A DNA stretch of 64,000 bases from Paracoccus sp. MA. Its GTDB lineage: Bacteria > Pseudomonadota > Alphaproteobacteria > Rhodobacterales > Rhodobacteraceae. Under the pieces are notes generated by a model that saw only the letters and a list, made by a program, of their open reading frames with translations, was not told the origin of the DNA and did not search any database. A program made the translations under genes and the position numbers. Of the stretch, positions 8,611 to 17,459 are shown one piece after another (positions within the stretch are counted from its first letter, which is position 1; each line of letters begins with the position of its first letter). The stretch is taken from contig NZ_CP087597.1 in assembly GCF_020990385.1 (NCBI RefSeq), forward strand, positions 147,001-211,000. The letters are read 5' to 3'.

Positions 8611-9759
8611 ATGACGGGTTTGCGGCTGTCGAACATCGGCAAGAGCTATGGCGAGACCAGGGTTCTGTCGGGTATCGACCTCGACATCGCGGTGGGCGAA
8701 TTCGTGGCCGTGCTTGGCCCCTCGGGCTGCGGCAAGACCACGCTGCTGCGGCTGGTTGCAGGCTTTGACCGCCCCGATGAAGGCACGATCACCCTGGGCG
8801 ACCGGCAGGTGGCGGGTGGAAATGTCATGGTGCCGCCCGAAGGGCGCGGCATCGGCATCGTGTTCCAGAACTACGCGCTGTGGCCGCATATGTCGGTGGC
8901 GGAAAATGTCGGCTATGCGCTGAAGGTGGCGCGCCTGCCCCGGGCCGAACGCGAGGCCAGGGTGGCCCGGGCGCTGGACACCGTCAACCTGGCGCCCTTT
9001 GCCGGCCGTCGCCCGGCTGATCTGTCGGGCGGGCAACGCCAGCGGGTCGCGCTGGCCCGCTGCCTGGCCGCCGGTTCGGATCTGGTGCTGCTGGATGAGC
9101 CGCTGGCCAACCTGGATGTGCATCTGCGCGCCACGATGGAAGACGAGTTCCACCGCTTCCACCGCGAAAGCGGGGCGACGCTGGTCTATATCACCCATGA
9201 CCAATCCGAGGCGATGGCCCTGGCCGACCGCATCGCGGTGATGGACAAGGGCCGCCTGCTGCAATGCGCCAGCCCCCGGCTATTGTATCGCGAACCTGCC
9301 GACGCCACGGTGGCCGGTTTCATCGGGGGCGGGCTGGTGCTGCCGGTCGAGGGCCTGCGCCCCATGGGGAACGGGCTTGCCATGGCCGATCTTCTGGGAA
9401 CGCGCGTCCGGCTGCGCTGCCATGCCGGGGAAACCGCCCGGCAATTGGCCATGGCCTCGACCCATCCCGCCGATATCCAGCCCGTCCATCCGGGCGAGGC
9501 CGGCATCCCCGCCCGTGTCACCGCCCGCACCTATCGCGGCGGCAGCTGGTCCTATGAGCTGCGCCCCGAGACGGATCCGTCCCTCCGGCTGCCCATGGTG
9601 CTGCCCGACACGGCCACGCCGCCCGAACCGGGCGCGCGCCTTGACCTGGCGTTCCGCGACCTCTGGGCCATCCCGCTTCCCGGCACCTCCGCTCCCGGTG
9701 CGGCGCCGATCCCTTCCTCCTCCTCTTCGCATCTTACGGAGCAATTCCAATGCGCCTGA
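8611..9759 (+). CDS. ABC transporter ATP-binding protein (FbpC/PhnT-like)
   Basis: Energises uptake through the permease encoded two genes downstream. Walker A GPSGCGKTT, Q-loop IVFQNYALWPHM, signature LSGGQRQRVALARC, Walker B LVLLDEPLANLD and switch THDQ are all present in the first 240 residues, followed by a TOBE-like C-terminal domain (about 382 residues). The start at 8611 (MTGLRLSNIGKSYG) sits behind GGAAAGGGA; ATG 8587 is an alternative. The stop overlaps the binding-protein gene by 10 bp. Sequence type is that of Fe(III)/2-aminoethylphosphonate importers; substrate unproven. Confidence 0.9.
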   Translation: MTGLRLSNIGKSYGETRVLSGIDLDIAVGEFVAVLGPSGCGKTTLLRLVAGFDRPDEGTITLGDRQVAGGNVMVPPEGRGIGIVFQNYALWPHMSVAENVGYALKVARLPRAEREARVARALDTVNLAPFAGRRPADLSGGQRQRVALARCLAAGSDLVLLDEPLANLDVHLRATMEDEFHRFHRESGATLVYITHDQSEAMALADRIAVMDKGRLLQCASPRLLYREPADATVAGFIGGGLVLPVEGLRPMGNGLAMADLLGTRVRLRCHAGETARQLAMASTHPADIQPVHPGEAGIPARVTARTYRGGSWSYELRPETDPSLRLPMVLPDTATPPEPGARLDLAFRDLWAIPLPGTSAPGAAPIPSSSSSHLTEQFQCA

Positions 9760-10718
9760 CTGTCACCACCCTTGCCCTGATGCTGTCCGCGACCGCGGTG
9801 TCGGCGCAGACCACGCTGACGCTCTACACCTCGCAATCGCCGGAAATCGCGCAGCAGACCGTCGATGCCTTCATGGCCAGGCATCCCGACATCACCGTGG
9901 AATGGATGCGCAACGGCACCTCGCAGCTGATGAACATCCTGACCGCCGAGCAGGAAGCCGGCGGCATCAAGGCCGACGTGCTGCTGGTTGCCGACAGCAT
10001 CAATCTGGGCACGCTGAAAAGCCAGGGCCTGCTGCTGGCCTGGCCCGAAGCGCCGCTCGAAGGTATCGACCCGCTGATGTATGATGCCGACAAGACCTTC
10101 TTCGGCACCAAGATCTCGTCTACCGGCATCGTCTACAACACCCGGATCGCCGCGCCCGTCACGGGCTGGGCCGATCTGTTCCAGGACGCCAATGCAGGCC
10201 AGATCGTCGCCCCGAGCCCGCTTTATTCCGGCGCGGCGCTGGTCCACATGCATTCGCTGCTGCAGGACGCCGCCCAGGGCTGGGACTATTACGAGCGTCT
10301 GAACGCGCTTGGCGTGGTGCCCGAGGGCGGCAATGGCCCGGTGCTCAAGGCCGTGGCCGGGGGCCAGGTGAAGTATGGCGTCAACATCGATGCCGATGTG
10401 CTGCGCGCCAAAAGGGCAGGCTCGCCGGTGGAATTCGTCTATCCGGCCGAAGGCGCCACCTTCTTCACCGAGCCGGTGGCGATCCTCGCCGGCACCGATC
10501 AGGTGGAAGCGGCCCGGACCTTCGTCAGCTTCGTGCTGTCGGAAGAGGGCCAGAAACTGGCGGCCGAACAGGGCTACATGCCGGTCGATCCCAAGGTCGC
10601 GTCGCCCGAGGGGATGCCCGCGCTGTCCGAGATCAAGCTGATGCCGCTGGATGCCGACCGTGCGGTGGCCGAGGATGTCGAGGCGCGCGCCAGGTTCACC
10701 GAAATCTTCGGCGGCTGA
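9750..10718 (+). CDS. Extracellular solute-binding protein (Fe/phosphonate type)
   Basis: 322 residues. A Sec signal peptide is clear (MRLTVTTLALMLSATAVSAQ, cleaved after AQ). The mature protein begins TTLTLYTSQSPEI, the typical first strand of family 1/6 binding proteins such as FbpA and PhnS. It should deliver ligand to the fused permease encoded next. No lipobox is seen. The gene overlaps the ATPase gene at its start and is followed 5 bp later by the permease. The neighbouring phosphatase and hydrolase genes favour a phosphorus-containing ligand, but an iron ligand cannot be excluded. Confidence 0.88.
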   Translation: MRLTVTTLALMLSATAVSAQTTLTLYTSQSPEIAQQTVDAFMARHPDITVEWMRNGTSQLMNILTAEQEAGGIKADVLLVADSINLGTLKSQGLLLAWPEAPLEGIDPLMYDADKTFFGTKISSTGIVYNTRIAAPVTGWADLFQDANAGQIVAPSPLYSGAALVHMHSLLQDAAQGWDYYERLNALGVVPEGGNGPVLKAVAGGQVKYGVNIDADVLRAKRAGSPVEFVYPAEGATFFTEPVAILAGTDQVEAARTFVSFVLSEEGQKLAAEQGYMPVDPKVASPEGMPALSEIKLMPLDADRAVAEDVEARARFTEIFGG

Positions 10719-10723
10719 TCGGG

Positions 10724-12451
10724 ATGACCTCCATCCCGAACAGCGCAGGGGCGCCGCGCGCGCCCCTTTTCCGGCTTTCCTCCGAAAGGATCGTTCTGGC
10801 CCTGCTGGCCGTGCTGATCCTGTCGGTTTCCGTCGCGCCGATGTTGCGGCTGGCGCAGGCGGCCCTTTTCGATGATGGCGGTCTGGCGATCGAGCGGCTG
10901 GCAAAGCTGTTCTCGCGCCCGCAGACCGGGGCGGCGATCTGGAACACCATCCATATTTCGCTGGCCTCGACCCTTGTTTCCGTGCTGGTCGGCACGATCT
11001 TCGCGGTGATCATGGTGCAGACCGACCTGAGCGGCAAATCGGCGCTGGTCTTTGCCTTCGTGCTGCTCCTGATGATCCCCCCGCAGGTGACGGCCATGGC
11101 CTGGATCCAGGCCTTCTCGCCTTCCAGCCCGGTGCTGGGCTTCCTCGGCCTGTCGATGGAGGCGGGCACGCGGCATCCCTTGTATTCCAAAACCGGGATC
11201 ATCCTGCTTCTGGGCATCTACAACGCACCGCTGGTCTATCTTGCGATGCAGGCCAGCCTGCGCCGCATTCCGCTGGATCTGGCCGAGGCGGCACGCGCCG
11301 CCGGCGCCGGTCCGGGCCGGGTGCTGCTGACCGTGATCCTGCCTTTGGCACGCGGCGGCATGGTGGCGGCGGCCAGCCTCGCCTTCGTCTCGGCCATCGG
11401 GAATTTCGGCATTCAGGCCATGCTGGGCATTCCCGCACGCGTGCCGACGCTGATCACCCAGATCTATCAGCAGATCAATGGGCTGGGGCCAGGCGCCCTG
11501 CCGAACATGGCGGCGTTGTCCTTGGTGCTGACCGCCCTGACCGTGGCGGGCGTGCTGCTGGCCGCGCGCGCGGGCGATCGCAGCGATACCCGCGTCGATC
11601 TGGGCAGCCGCCCGCTGATGCTTCCGCTGGGCCGGGCCGGGGCCGTGGTCGCGGCGCTGCTCTGGGGCTATCTCATCGTTTCGCTGCTGCTGCCGCTGTC
11701 GGCGCTGCTCCAGACTTCGCTGGTTACCGCCTACGGCCTGCCGCTGACAGCGGAGACGATGACGCTGAAGAACTACGTCTCGGCGCTGTTCCAGCAAGTG
11801 TCGCTGCGCGATGCCTTCGTCACCTCGCTGTGGCTGACGCTGGTCACCGTGGGCTTCCTGATGCTGGCCTCGGTTTTCCTGGGCTATTTTCTGACATGGC
11901 GGCGCGGGCCCTTGGTGCGGCTGCTCCAATTCGGTTCCGAGGCCGCCTATACCCTGCCCGGCATCACCCTGGGCGTCGCGATGATCCTGCTGTTCCTGCG
12001 GCCGTTGCCGGGGATCGGGGTTTCGATCTATGGCACGCCCTGGATCATCCTGGCGGCCTATGTCGCGGGCTTCTTTGCGCTGGCGCTGCGCCCGGTGCTG
12101 TCGGGCTATGCCCAGATCGACCGCGCGCTGGAAGAGGCCGCCCGGGTCGCGGGCGCGGGCTTCCTGCGCCGGATGCGCGACGTGATCTGGCCGCTGATCG
12201 CCCCGACCGCCGTCGCCGCCGCTGTAATCGTCTTCATGACCGCGATCAACGAGATCCAGACCTCGATCCTGCTGATCTCCTCGGGCACCCGCACCATCGG
12301 GCCGATGATCATCTTCCTCGAGGAAGGCGGGGCCTCGACCCTTGCCGCCGCCGTTGGGTGCCTGATGATCCTGGGCGTGCTGGCGCTGATGCTGCTGTCG
12401 ACGGCGCTGTCGCGCTTTCTGCCGAAAGGCGTGTTGCCATGGCAGTTCTGA
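10724..12451 (+). CDS. ABC transporter permease, two fused BPD_transp domains (FbpB-like)
   Basis: 575 residues with about 12 membrane segments. Each half carries an EAA-type loop that contacts the ATPase (LAEAARAAGAGPGRVLLTVILP; LEEAARVAGAGFLRRMRDVIWP). Thus a single polypeptide forms the whole inner-membrane channel, as in FbpB/SfuB and PhnU-V fusions. It follows the binding protein by 5 bp and its last 13 bases overlap the start of the metallohydrolase gene, so the latter belongs to the same transcript. Confidence 0.9.
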   Translation: MTSIPNSAGAPRAPLFRLSSERIVLALLAVLILSVSVAPMLRLAQAALFDDGGLAIERLAKLFSRPQTGAAIWNTIHISLASTLVSVLVGTIFAVIMVQTDLSGKSALVFAFVLLLMIPPQVTAMAWIQAFSPSSPVLGFLGLSMEAGTRHPLYSKTGIILLLGIYNAPLVYLAMQASLRRIPLDLAEAARAAGAGPGRVLLTVILPLARGGMVAAASLAFVSAIGNFGIQAMLGIPARVPTLITQIYQQINGLGPGALPNMAALSLVLTALTVAGVLLAARAGDRSDTRVDLGSRPLMLPLGRAGAVVAALLWGYLIVSLLLPLSALLQTSLVTAYGLPLTAETMTLKNYVSALFQQVSLRDAFVTSLWLTLVTVGFLMLASVFLGYFLTWRRGPLVRLLQFGSEAAYTLPGITLGVAMILLFLRPLPGIGVSIYGTPWIILAAYVAGFFALALRPVLSGYAQIDRALEEAARVAGAGFLRRMRDVIWPLIAPTAVAAAVIVFMTAINEIQTSILLISSGTRTIGPMIIFLEEGGASTLAAAVGCLMILGVLALMLLSTALSRFLPKGVLPWQF

Positions 12452-13557
12452 CGGCATTCAGCGGGTTGGGCGGCAAATCCCCGGCGGCCTTCCTGCTGGA
12501 GATCGCCGGGCGGCGCATCCTGCTGGACCTGGGCGAGGGGCCGACACCGGGCCAGCGCCCGGATATGGACGGCATCGGACGGGTCGATGCGATCTTCCTG
12601 TCCCATGCGCATATCGACCATGTCGGGGCCATCGACCTGTGGCCGCGGCTGGGCTGTCCGCCGGTCTTTGCCAGCCGAGCCACCTTCGACGCCCTGCCAC
12701 TGCTGGGCCGGCATCTGCCGCCCGAAGCCTGCCGCGCCCTGCCGCTGCAAGGCCCTGCGCAATTGCTGGGCCTGCCTGTCTTGGTCGGGCGCAGCGGACA
12801 TGCTATGGGCGGCATCTGGCTGCATCTGTCGCAGGAGGGCGGCGCGCTTTACATGGGCGACTGGAGCCGGGAATCCGGGCTTCTGCCCTTCGATCCCCCG
12901 CCCCGGGCAGATCTGGTGATCACCGATCTTTCCTATGGCGACCGCGATCAGGCGTTGGCCGAGCAGGGGCCGGCGCTGGCGGACAGCATCGTCCCCGGCA
13001 CGGTGCTGCCGGTCCCTATCCTCGGGCGCGGCGCGGATATGGCGCTGCGACTGTCCGCCCTTGGCCTGTCGCCGGTTGTCTGCCCGCAGGTCCGGGCCGA
13101 GCTGCAGGGGGCGTTGCCCGATCTGCGCAGCGTCACCACCCCGTCGGAGGCTCGCGAGGGCGATGTGATCATTGCCGCAGATACCGAGCGACTCGGCGAT
13201 CTGGTGTCATGCCTAATTGCCGATCCGCGAGGCTGGCGCTTCATCTTCACCGGTCATGTCGCCCCCGGCAGTGCGGCGGCGGGGCTGATCGCCGAGGGTC
13301 GCGCCAGCCGGCATCCCTGGAACGTGCATCCCCGTGCCCGCGACCAGATCTGGCTGGCCGAAATCACCGGCGCGAGGCATCTGGTTCCCGCCTTCGGGGC
13401 GTTGGACGATGCCCCTGAGCTTGCGCTGGCCCTGGCCCCGATCTGGCGACCGGACCGGATCTGCCCCCCGACAAAAGAAAGCCCAATCCATGCTGATCAA
13501 GGAAACCACCCGCGAGCGGGCCGAGAACGACACCACGATCCTTGTCCCGGTCCATGA
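12439..13557 (+). CDS. Metallo-beta-lactamase-fold hydrolase
   Basis: 372 residues from the ATG at 12439, which lies inside the permease gene end. The metal-binding motif SHAHIDH (about residues 54-60) is present, with further ligands likely in SGHAMGG and GDWS. The fold hydrolyses phosphodiesters, RNA or thioesters; this branch is not one I can name. Because it is translationally coupled to the transporter and overlaps the phosphatase gene, a role in processing an imported phosphate or phosphonate ester is a reasonable inference (compare PhnP). The last about 20 residues are out of frame with, and overlap, the phosphatase gene start. Confidence 0.8.
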   Translation: MAVLTAFSGLGGKSPAAFLLEIAGRRILLDLGEGPTPGQRPDMDGIGRVDAIFLSHAHIDHVGAIDLWPRLGCPPVFASRATFDALPLLGRHLPPEACRALPLQGPAQLLGLPVLVGRSGHAMGGIWLHLSQEGGALYMGDWSRESGLLPFDPPPRADLVITDLSYGDRDQALAEQGPALADSIVPGTVLPVPILGRGADMALRLSALGLSPVVCPQVRAELQGALPDLRSVTTPSEAREGDVIIAADTERLGDLVSCLIADPRGWRFIFTGHVAPGSAAAGLIAEGRASRHPWNVHPRARDQIWLAEITGARHLVPAFGALDDAPELALALAPIWRPDRICPPTKESPIHADQGNHPRAGRERHHDPCPGP

Positions 13558-14074
13558 CCTGGTCCTGCCCCAGGGCCGGATCTGCCGCCTTTATGTCGGC
13601 AACCTGACCGGCGCCAGCGACGGCGCCGCGCTGCTGGCCGCAGGCATCACCTCTTCGCTGAATGTGTCGTTGAACATCGACGTCGCGCCCCTGCAACTGT
13701 CCGACGGCACCCATATGCGCCGCGCCAAGGTGGGCCTGATCGACGGGGCGGGCAATACGCCCGCCCACCTCGCCGCCGCCGTGCTGGCGCTGGAAGGGTT
13801 GGTCACGCAGACCAGCCCCGGCAAGCCGAACTATCCCGCCCATCGCGCTGGGCATGTGCTGGTGAATTGCCGGGGCGGGCGGTCGCGATCGGTCATCGTG
13901 CTGGCGATATACCTGCATCTGCGCGCGCCCGGGACGTTCCCGACACTCGACAGCGCGGTATCCCATATCCGCAGGGCGCGCGGCAATTCGGACACCTACC
14001 CGCTGCCCCCGATGCTGGATCTGGCGCGCGCGGTTCTGGCCAGCGGTAGCCTGCCCGCCCTGCTGCAAGGTTAG
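13490..14074 (+). CDS. Dual-specificity-type protein phosphatase
   Basis: 194 residues from ATG 13490. The signature HVLVNCRGGRSRSV contains the CX5R loop (nucleophile Cys, Arg six residues later), with a possible general acid Asp in GLIDGAGN. The early strand YVGNLTGASD is typical of small DSP-like phosphatases. It overlaps the metallohydrolase gene by 68 bp, a long overlap that points to co-translation. In this operon it may dephosphorylate a small imported compound rather than a protein; that is inference. Confidence 0.78.
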   Translation: MLIKETTRERAENDTTILVPVHDLVLPQGRICRLYVGNLTGASDGAALLAAGITSSLNVSLNIDVAPLQLSDGTHMRRAKVGLIDGAGNTPAHLAAAVLALEGLVTQTSPGKPNYPAHRAGHVLVNCRGGRSRSVIVLAIYLHLRAPGTFPTLDSAVSHIRRARGNSDTYPLPPMLDLARAVLASGSLPALLQG

Positions 14075-14205
14075 TCCTTCCCGGGTTCGTCGCAAGCGCG
14101 GCCGGCTTGACAGGAGGCGAACAAGCCGCAGCAAAGGGACGACAAGCGGGTCTCCCAGATCGTGCAGGTCCTTGATCCGCTGCCGAGACGCTTTTCATCG
14201 GGGAG

Positions 14206-14234
14206 AGCTGCCCGCCGTCACAGGCAGCTTTCTT
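14206..14234 (+). terminator. Weak terminator-like hairpin after the transporter/phosphatase operon
   Basis: AGCTGCC (14206-14212) pairs with GGCAGCT (14223-14229) across a 10-nt loop and is followed by TTCTT. The rest of 14075-14285 has no gene I can see. The next gene is on the other strand. Confidence 0.35.
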
Positions 14235-14285
14235 GAAACGCCTTGTTGATCGGCTGGCCGGGACGGTGCCCGACCAGCCCCAGGA

Positions 14286-14630
14286 TCAGCGCACGGCCGA
14301 GACGACGATCTCGATCAGCACGCCCTTGCCCAGTTCGGCTACGCCGATGGTGGCGCGGGTCGGCAGATGCCCGGCGGGCAGCCATTCCAGCCAAGCCTCA
14401 TTCATGCCCTCCTTCTGGTCGAAATCGGTGATGTAGAGCATCGCCGTGACCAGCTTTTCCTTGCTCGAGCCGACCTCGGCCAGCAGCTTGTCGATCTTGG
14501 CGCAGATCTGGGCGGTCTGGCCCTTCATGTCCTGGGCCAGGTCGTCGGCGATCAGCCCGCCGAAGTGCAGGATGCCGCCGGCCTCTACGATGCGGTGGTT
14601 GATCCGGGTCGGGAAATGGCGCTGGATCAT
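14286..14630 (-). CDS. RidA family enamine/imine deaminase
   Basis: 114 residues from ATG 14630, preceded by AGGAAACC at good spacing. Features of the Rid/YjgF family are seen: GGILHFGGLIADD, LYITDF and the C-terminal GVLIEIVVSA. The enzyme hydrolyses reactive imines and enamines to keto compounds and ammonia. It is the last gene of the leftward oxidase/transporter operon. That fits well, since DAO-type oxidases release imino acids. The usual catalytic Arg is plausible in LPTRATIGV. Confidence 0.85.
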   Translation of the reverse strand: MIQRHFPTRINHRIVEAGGILHFGGLIADDLAQDMKGQTAQICAKIDKLLAEVGSSKEKLVTAMLYITDFDQKEGMNEAWLEWLPAGHLPTRATIGVAELGKGVLIEIVVSAVR

Positions 14631-14659
14631 CGGGTTTCCTTTCGTTGGGAAGGTTGTGA

Positions 14660-15787
14660 TCACGCGGCGAAGCGCGCGATCGAGAAGGGCGCCAGGGGCG
14701 CATTCGTGCCGCCGGTGGCGATCAGCCCGGCCATGATCTCGCCCACGCCCGGGCCCATCTGGAAGCCGTGGGCGGAAAAGCCGAAGGCGTGGAACAGCCC
14801 CTCGTGGCGGGCCGAGGCGCCGATGACCGGGATGTCGTCGGGCATGCGCGCCTCGACCCCGGACCAGCTGCGGATGATCTGGGCGCCGCGCATGACCGGG
14901 AACAGCTCGGCGGCGGTCTGCGCCGTCAGGCGCAGTTCGGGAAACAGGATCTCGGACATGTTCGAGGCCGCATCGGCGCGGCCGCGCCTGCCGCCGCCGA
15001 TGACCACGGTGCCGTTCGGCATCTGCTTGAAGGACAGGGGCCGTCCGGTCGCGCCCACCACCGCGTCGCAGAAATGCGGCAGGCGGTTGGTGACCAGCAT
15101 CATCGGCGCGATGGCCTCGACCGGGGCCGGCTCGCCCAGTATCCCCGCCAGCCGCCCGCCCCAGGCGCCCGCGGCGTTCAACAGGCGCGGGGCACGGAAA
15201 TCGCCCTGGGGCGTCGTCACGATCCAGCCGGCGTCGCGGCGGACGGCGGTGGCGGGGCAGCCTTCATGGAAGCGCACGCCCAATGCGGCCGCCTTGCGCT
15301 GAAAGGCGAAGGTGGTCTTGTAGGGCTGGGCGAAGCCGTCGCGCAGCGCCGCCAGCCCGCCCAGGGCGTGATCGGCGACGGCGGGCAGCAGGCGACGCAG
15401 CTCGGCCTGGTCCAGCATCACCTCGTGGTCGAAGCCCATGGCGCGCAGGTCGGCGGCGCGGGCGGCAAGGCTGGCCAGCTCGGCCTCGGTTTCCGCCACC
15501 TTGATCTGCGGCGCGATCTGGAAGCCGCAATCGTCGTCCAGGAAATCGGCGATGCCATACCAGATCTGCATGGAATGCTGCGAGATCGGCACCTCGGCAT
15601 AATGCCGGCCCAGCCGCCGCACCCCGCCGGCGTTCACGCCCGAGGCATGGCGGCCGACGCTGTCCTTTTCCAGCACGATCACCGACATGCCGCGCAGCGC
15701 CGCATGCAGCGCCGCCGAGCAGCCATGGATGCCGCCGCCGACCACCAGCAGGTCGGCCGAGCGGCCGGAATGCAGCGCCGCCGTCAT
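14660..15787 (-). CDS. FAD-dependent oxidoreductase, DAO family (sarcosine/D-hydroxyproline/opine oxidase beta-like subunit)
   Basis: 375 residues from ATG 15787. The dinucleotide-binding motif VVGGGIHGCSAALHAALRG is at residues about 14-32, ADP contact LEKDSVGRHASG follows, and the C-terminal FAD contact is HAFGFSAHGFQMGPGVGE. The enzyme should oxidise a secondary or D-amine with FAD. Its start overlaps the stop of the large FAD/Fe-S subunit (ATGA), as expected for subunits of one complex. A second DAO paralogue lies three genes upstream, so either one complex has two DAO chains or two substrates are handled. Confidence 0.85.
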   Translation of the reverse strand: MTAALHSGRSADLLVVGGGIHGCSAALHAALRGMSVIVLEKDSVGRHASGVNAGGVRRLGRHYAEVPISQHSMQIWYGIADFLDDDCGFQIAPQIKVAETEAELASLAARAADLRAMGFDHEVMLDQAELRRLLPAVADHALGGLAALRDGFAQPYKTTFAFQRKAAALGVRFHEGCPATAVRRDAGWIVTTPQGDFRAPRLLNAAGAWGGRLAGILGEPAPVEAIAPMMLVTNRLPHFCDAVVGATGRPLSFKQMPNGTVVIGGGRRGRADAASNMSEILFPELRLTAQTAAELFPVMRGAQIIRSWSGVEARMPDDIPVIGASARHEGLFHAFGFSAHGFQMGPGVGEIMAGLIATGGTNAPLAPFSIARFAA

Positions 15788-17163
15788 TCCGCGGCGATTC
15801 CGGGGGCGAAGCCGGCCAGTTCGGCCAACGGGATCGGCTTTAGCGGCGGCCGGATGCGGTAATAATCGGTGACCTGCGGGTCCTCGCCCTTGCGCGCGGC
15901 GATGATGCCGGCGACGGCAAGGCCGCAGACCCGGCCCTGACACGGACCCATGCCGGTGCGCAGCATGGATTTCACCTGGTTGGGGCCGGGGGCGCCGAGA
16001 TCGACGGTGGCGCGGATCGTGCCGGCCGTGACCTCCTCGCAGCGGCAGATGATGGTGTCGTCGGCGGGAGCAAGCACCTCGGGGGCAGGGGCGTAGAGCG
16101 CCTCCAGGAACGGCCGGATCGCGGCGTCGCGCGCCAGCGCCGCCCGCAGCCGCACGATGCGGGCGGGATCGCCGCCGGTGATGGACAGCGCCACCAGTCG
16201 GCCCTGCAGGGCGGCGGCCCTGGCGCCGCCGATGCCCGCGCCGTCGCCCGCGACGTAAAGTCCGGGGACCGAGGTCTGGCCGCTGGCGTCCAGCACCGGG
16301 CGGAAACAGTGCTGGCCGGCGTCCCAGAGGTGATCGGCGCGCATCAGCCGGGTGACCTGCTGGTTCGGCACCACGCCCTGATGCAGCGCTATGCTGGTCG
16401 TCTCGATCCGCTGCGCGCGGCCGCCGACGGCAAAGACCAGCGCCCGGGCGGCATCCGCACCCTCGACGGCAAGGCCGGTGGCATGGCGGTGGATCGGCAC
16501 GCCCGCCGCCTTGACCTTGCGCATCAGCGCCAGCCCCTTGGCCAGGTAGGAGCGCGCCCGCAACGCCCGCAGCAGATGCGGCAGCGCCGCCCGCGTCCGC
16601 CCGCGCGGCAGGTTCTCGACCACCGCGCGCGGCGGGCAGCCGGCATCGACCATCTGCGCCGCCAAGAGCCACAAGAGCGGGCCCGAGCCGACCAAAACCG
16701 CATCCTCGGCCACCACGCCCGAGCCCTTCAGCAGGATCTGCAGGGCGCCGACCGTGGTGACGCCGGGCAGGGTCCAGCCGGGGATCGGCATGGGCCGTTC
16801 CAGCGCGCCGGTGGCGGCGACGATGGCCCCGGCGCGCAACTGGTGCGAGACGCCCTGGTGCGAATAGTCGATTACCCGGTCGGTGCCGATGTTCCAGACC
16901 AGCGCGCCGGGCAGGTAGGTCGCACCCGAGGCGCGGAAGCTGTCGGCAAGGCTGCGGCCCTCGGCATAGTCGGGGCCCAGGATCTGCAGGCGGCGCGGGC
17001 CGGCGGTCTCGATGCCGCGATAGATCTGGCCGCCGGGGGCCGGGGCCTCGTCCAGCAGGGTGACGGAAAGGCCGGCTTTGGCGGCCTCGGTCGCGGCGGC
17101 CATGCCGGCGGGGCCGGCGCCGATAACGACAAGATCGGCGAAGGGGATGGTCTGCTGGGTCAT
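15784..17163 (-). CDS. Large FAD/NAD(P) oxidoreductase subunit with C-terminal Fe-S (BFD-like) domain (OoxA/HcnB-like)
   Basis: 459 residues. The N-terminal motif VVIGAGPAGMAAATEAAKAG binds FAD, EAPAPGGQIYRG follows, and a second nucleotide fold has VLVGSGPLLWLLAAQM. The C-terminal third has a four-Cys set (ICRCEEVT ... GPCQGRVCG) that holds a [2Fe-2S] cluster. It is the typical alpha subunit of opine oxidases, hydrogen-cyanide synthase and D-hydroxyproline dehydrogenase. It probably passes electrons between the DAO subunit and an acceptor. It overlaps both neighbours by 4 bp. Confidence 0.88.
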   Translation of the reverse strand: MTQQTIPFADLVVIGAGPAGMAAATEAAKAGLSVTLLDEAPAPGGQIYRGIETAGPRRLQILGPDYAEGRSLADSFRASGATYLPGALVWNIGTDRVIDYSHQGVSHQLRAGAIVAATGALERPMPIPGWTLPGVTTVGALQILLKGSGVVAEDAVLVGSGPLLWLLAAQMVDAGCPPRAVVENLPRGRTRAALPHLLRALRARSYLAKGLALMRKVKAAGVPIHRHATGLAVEGADAARALVFAVGGRAQRIETTSIALHQGVVPNQQVTRLMRADHLWDAGQHCFRPVLDASGQTSVPGLYVAGDGAGIGGARAAALQGRLVALSITGGDPARIVRLRAALARDAAIRPFLEALYAPAPEVLAPADDTIICRCEEVTAGTIRATVDLGAPGPNQVKSMLRTGMGPCQGRVCGLAVAGIIAARKGEDPQVTDYYRIRPPLKPIPLAELAGFAPGIAAE

Positions 17164-17459
17164 GGATGCACCTCTGCCGCGCCGCGCTGGCGGCGCACAG
17201 TCAAGCCTTCGGTCACGGGGACCATGCAGGCCTGCCGGTTCGGCTGGCCGTCGATTTCCACCAGGCAGTCGAAACAGGCGCCCATCATGCAGAAGATGCC
17301 GCGCGGCTGGCCCGAGACCGCGCTGTCGCGCAGGTCGCGGATGCCGGCCGCCGTCAGGGCCGCGGCGACGCTGTCGCCGGCCCGCGCCTCGATCCGGCGG
17401 CCTTCGAAGGTGAAGCTGAGCGTCGCCCCTTCGGGGTCAATGCGCCGTGGCATGTCCAA
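17160..17459 (-). CDS. Small (2Fe-2S)-binding subunit (OoxC/HcnA-like)
   Basis: 99 residues. Ferredoxin-like small subunit with the cysteine set GIFCMMGACFDC plus a fourth Cys in NRQACMVPV, and the early strand FTFEGRRIEARAGDSVAAAL. It is the third partner of the oxidase complex, moving electrons from flavin. The start lies 23 bp inside the end of the upstream DAO gene, and the stop overlaps the large subunit gene. Confidence 0.87.
   Translation of the reverse strand: MDMPRRIDPEGATLSFTFEGRRIEARAGDSVAAALTAAGIRDLRDSAVSGQPRGIFCMMGACFDCLVEIDGQPNRQACMVPVTEGLTVRRQRGAAEVHP

Noticed and set aside
10574..12457. 627-residue minus-strand open frame
   Set aside because: Antisense of the permease gene; Gln/Arg/His-rich composition and no domains.
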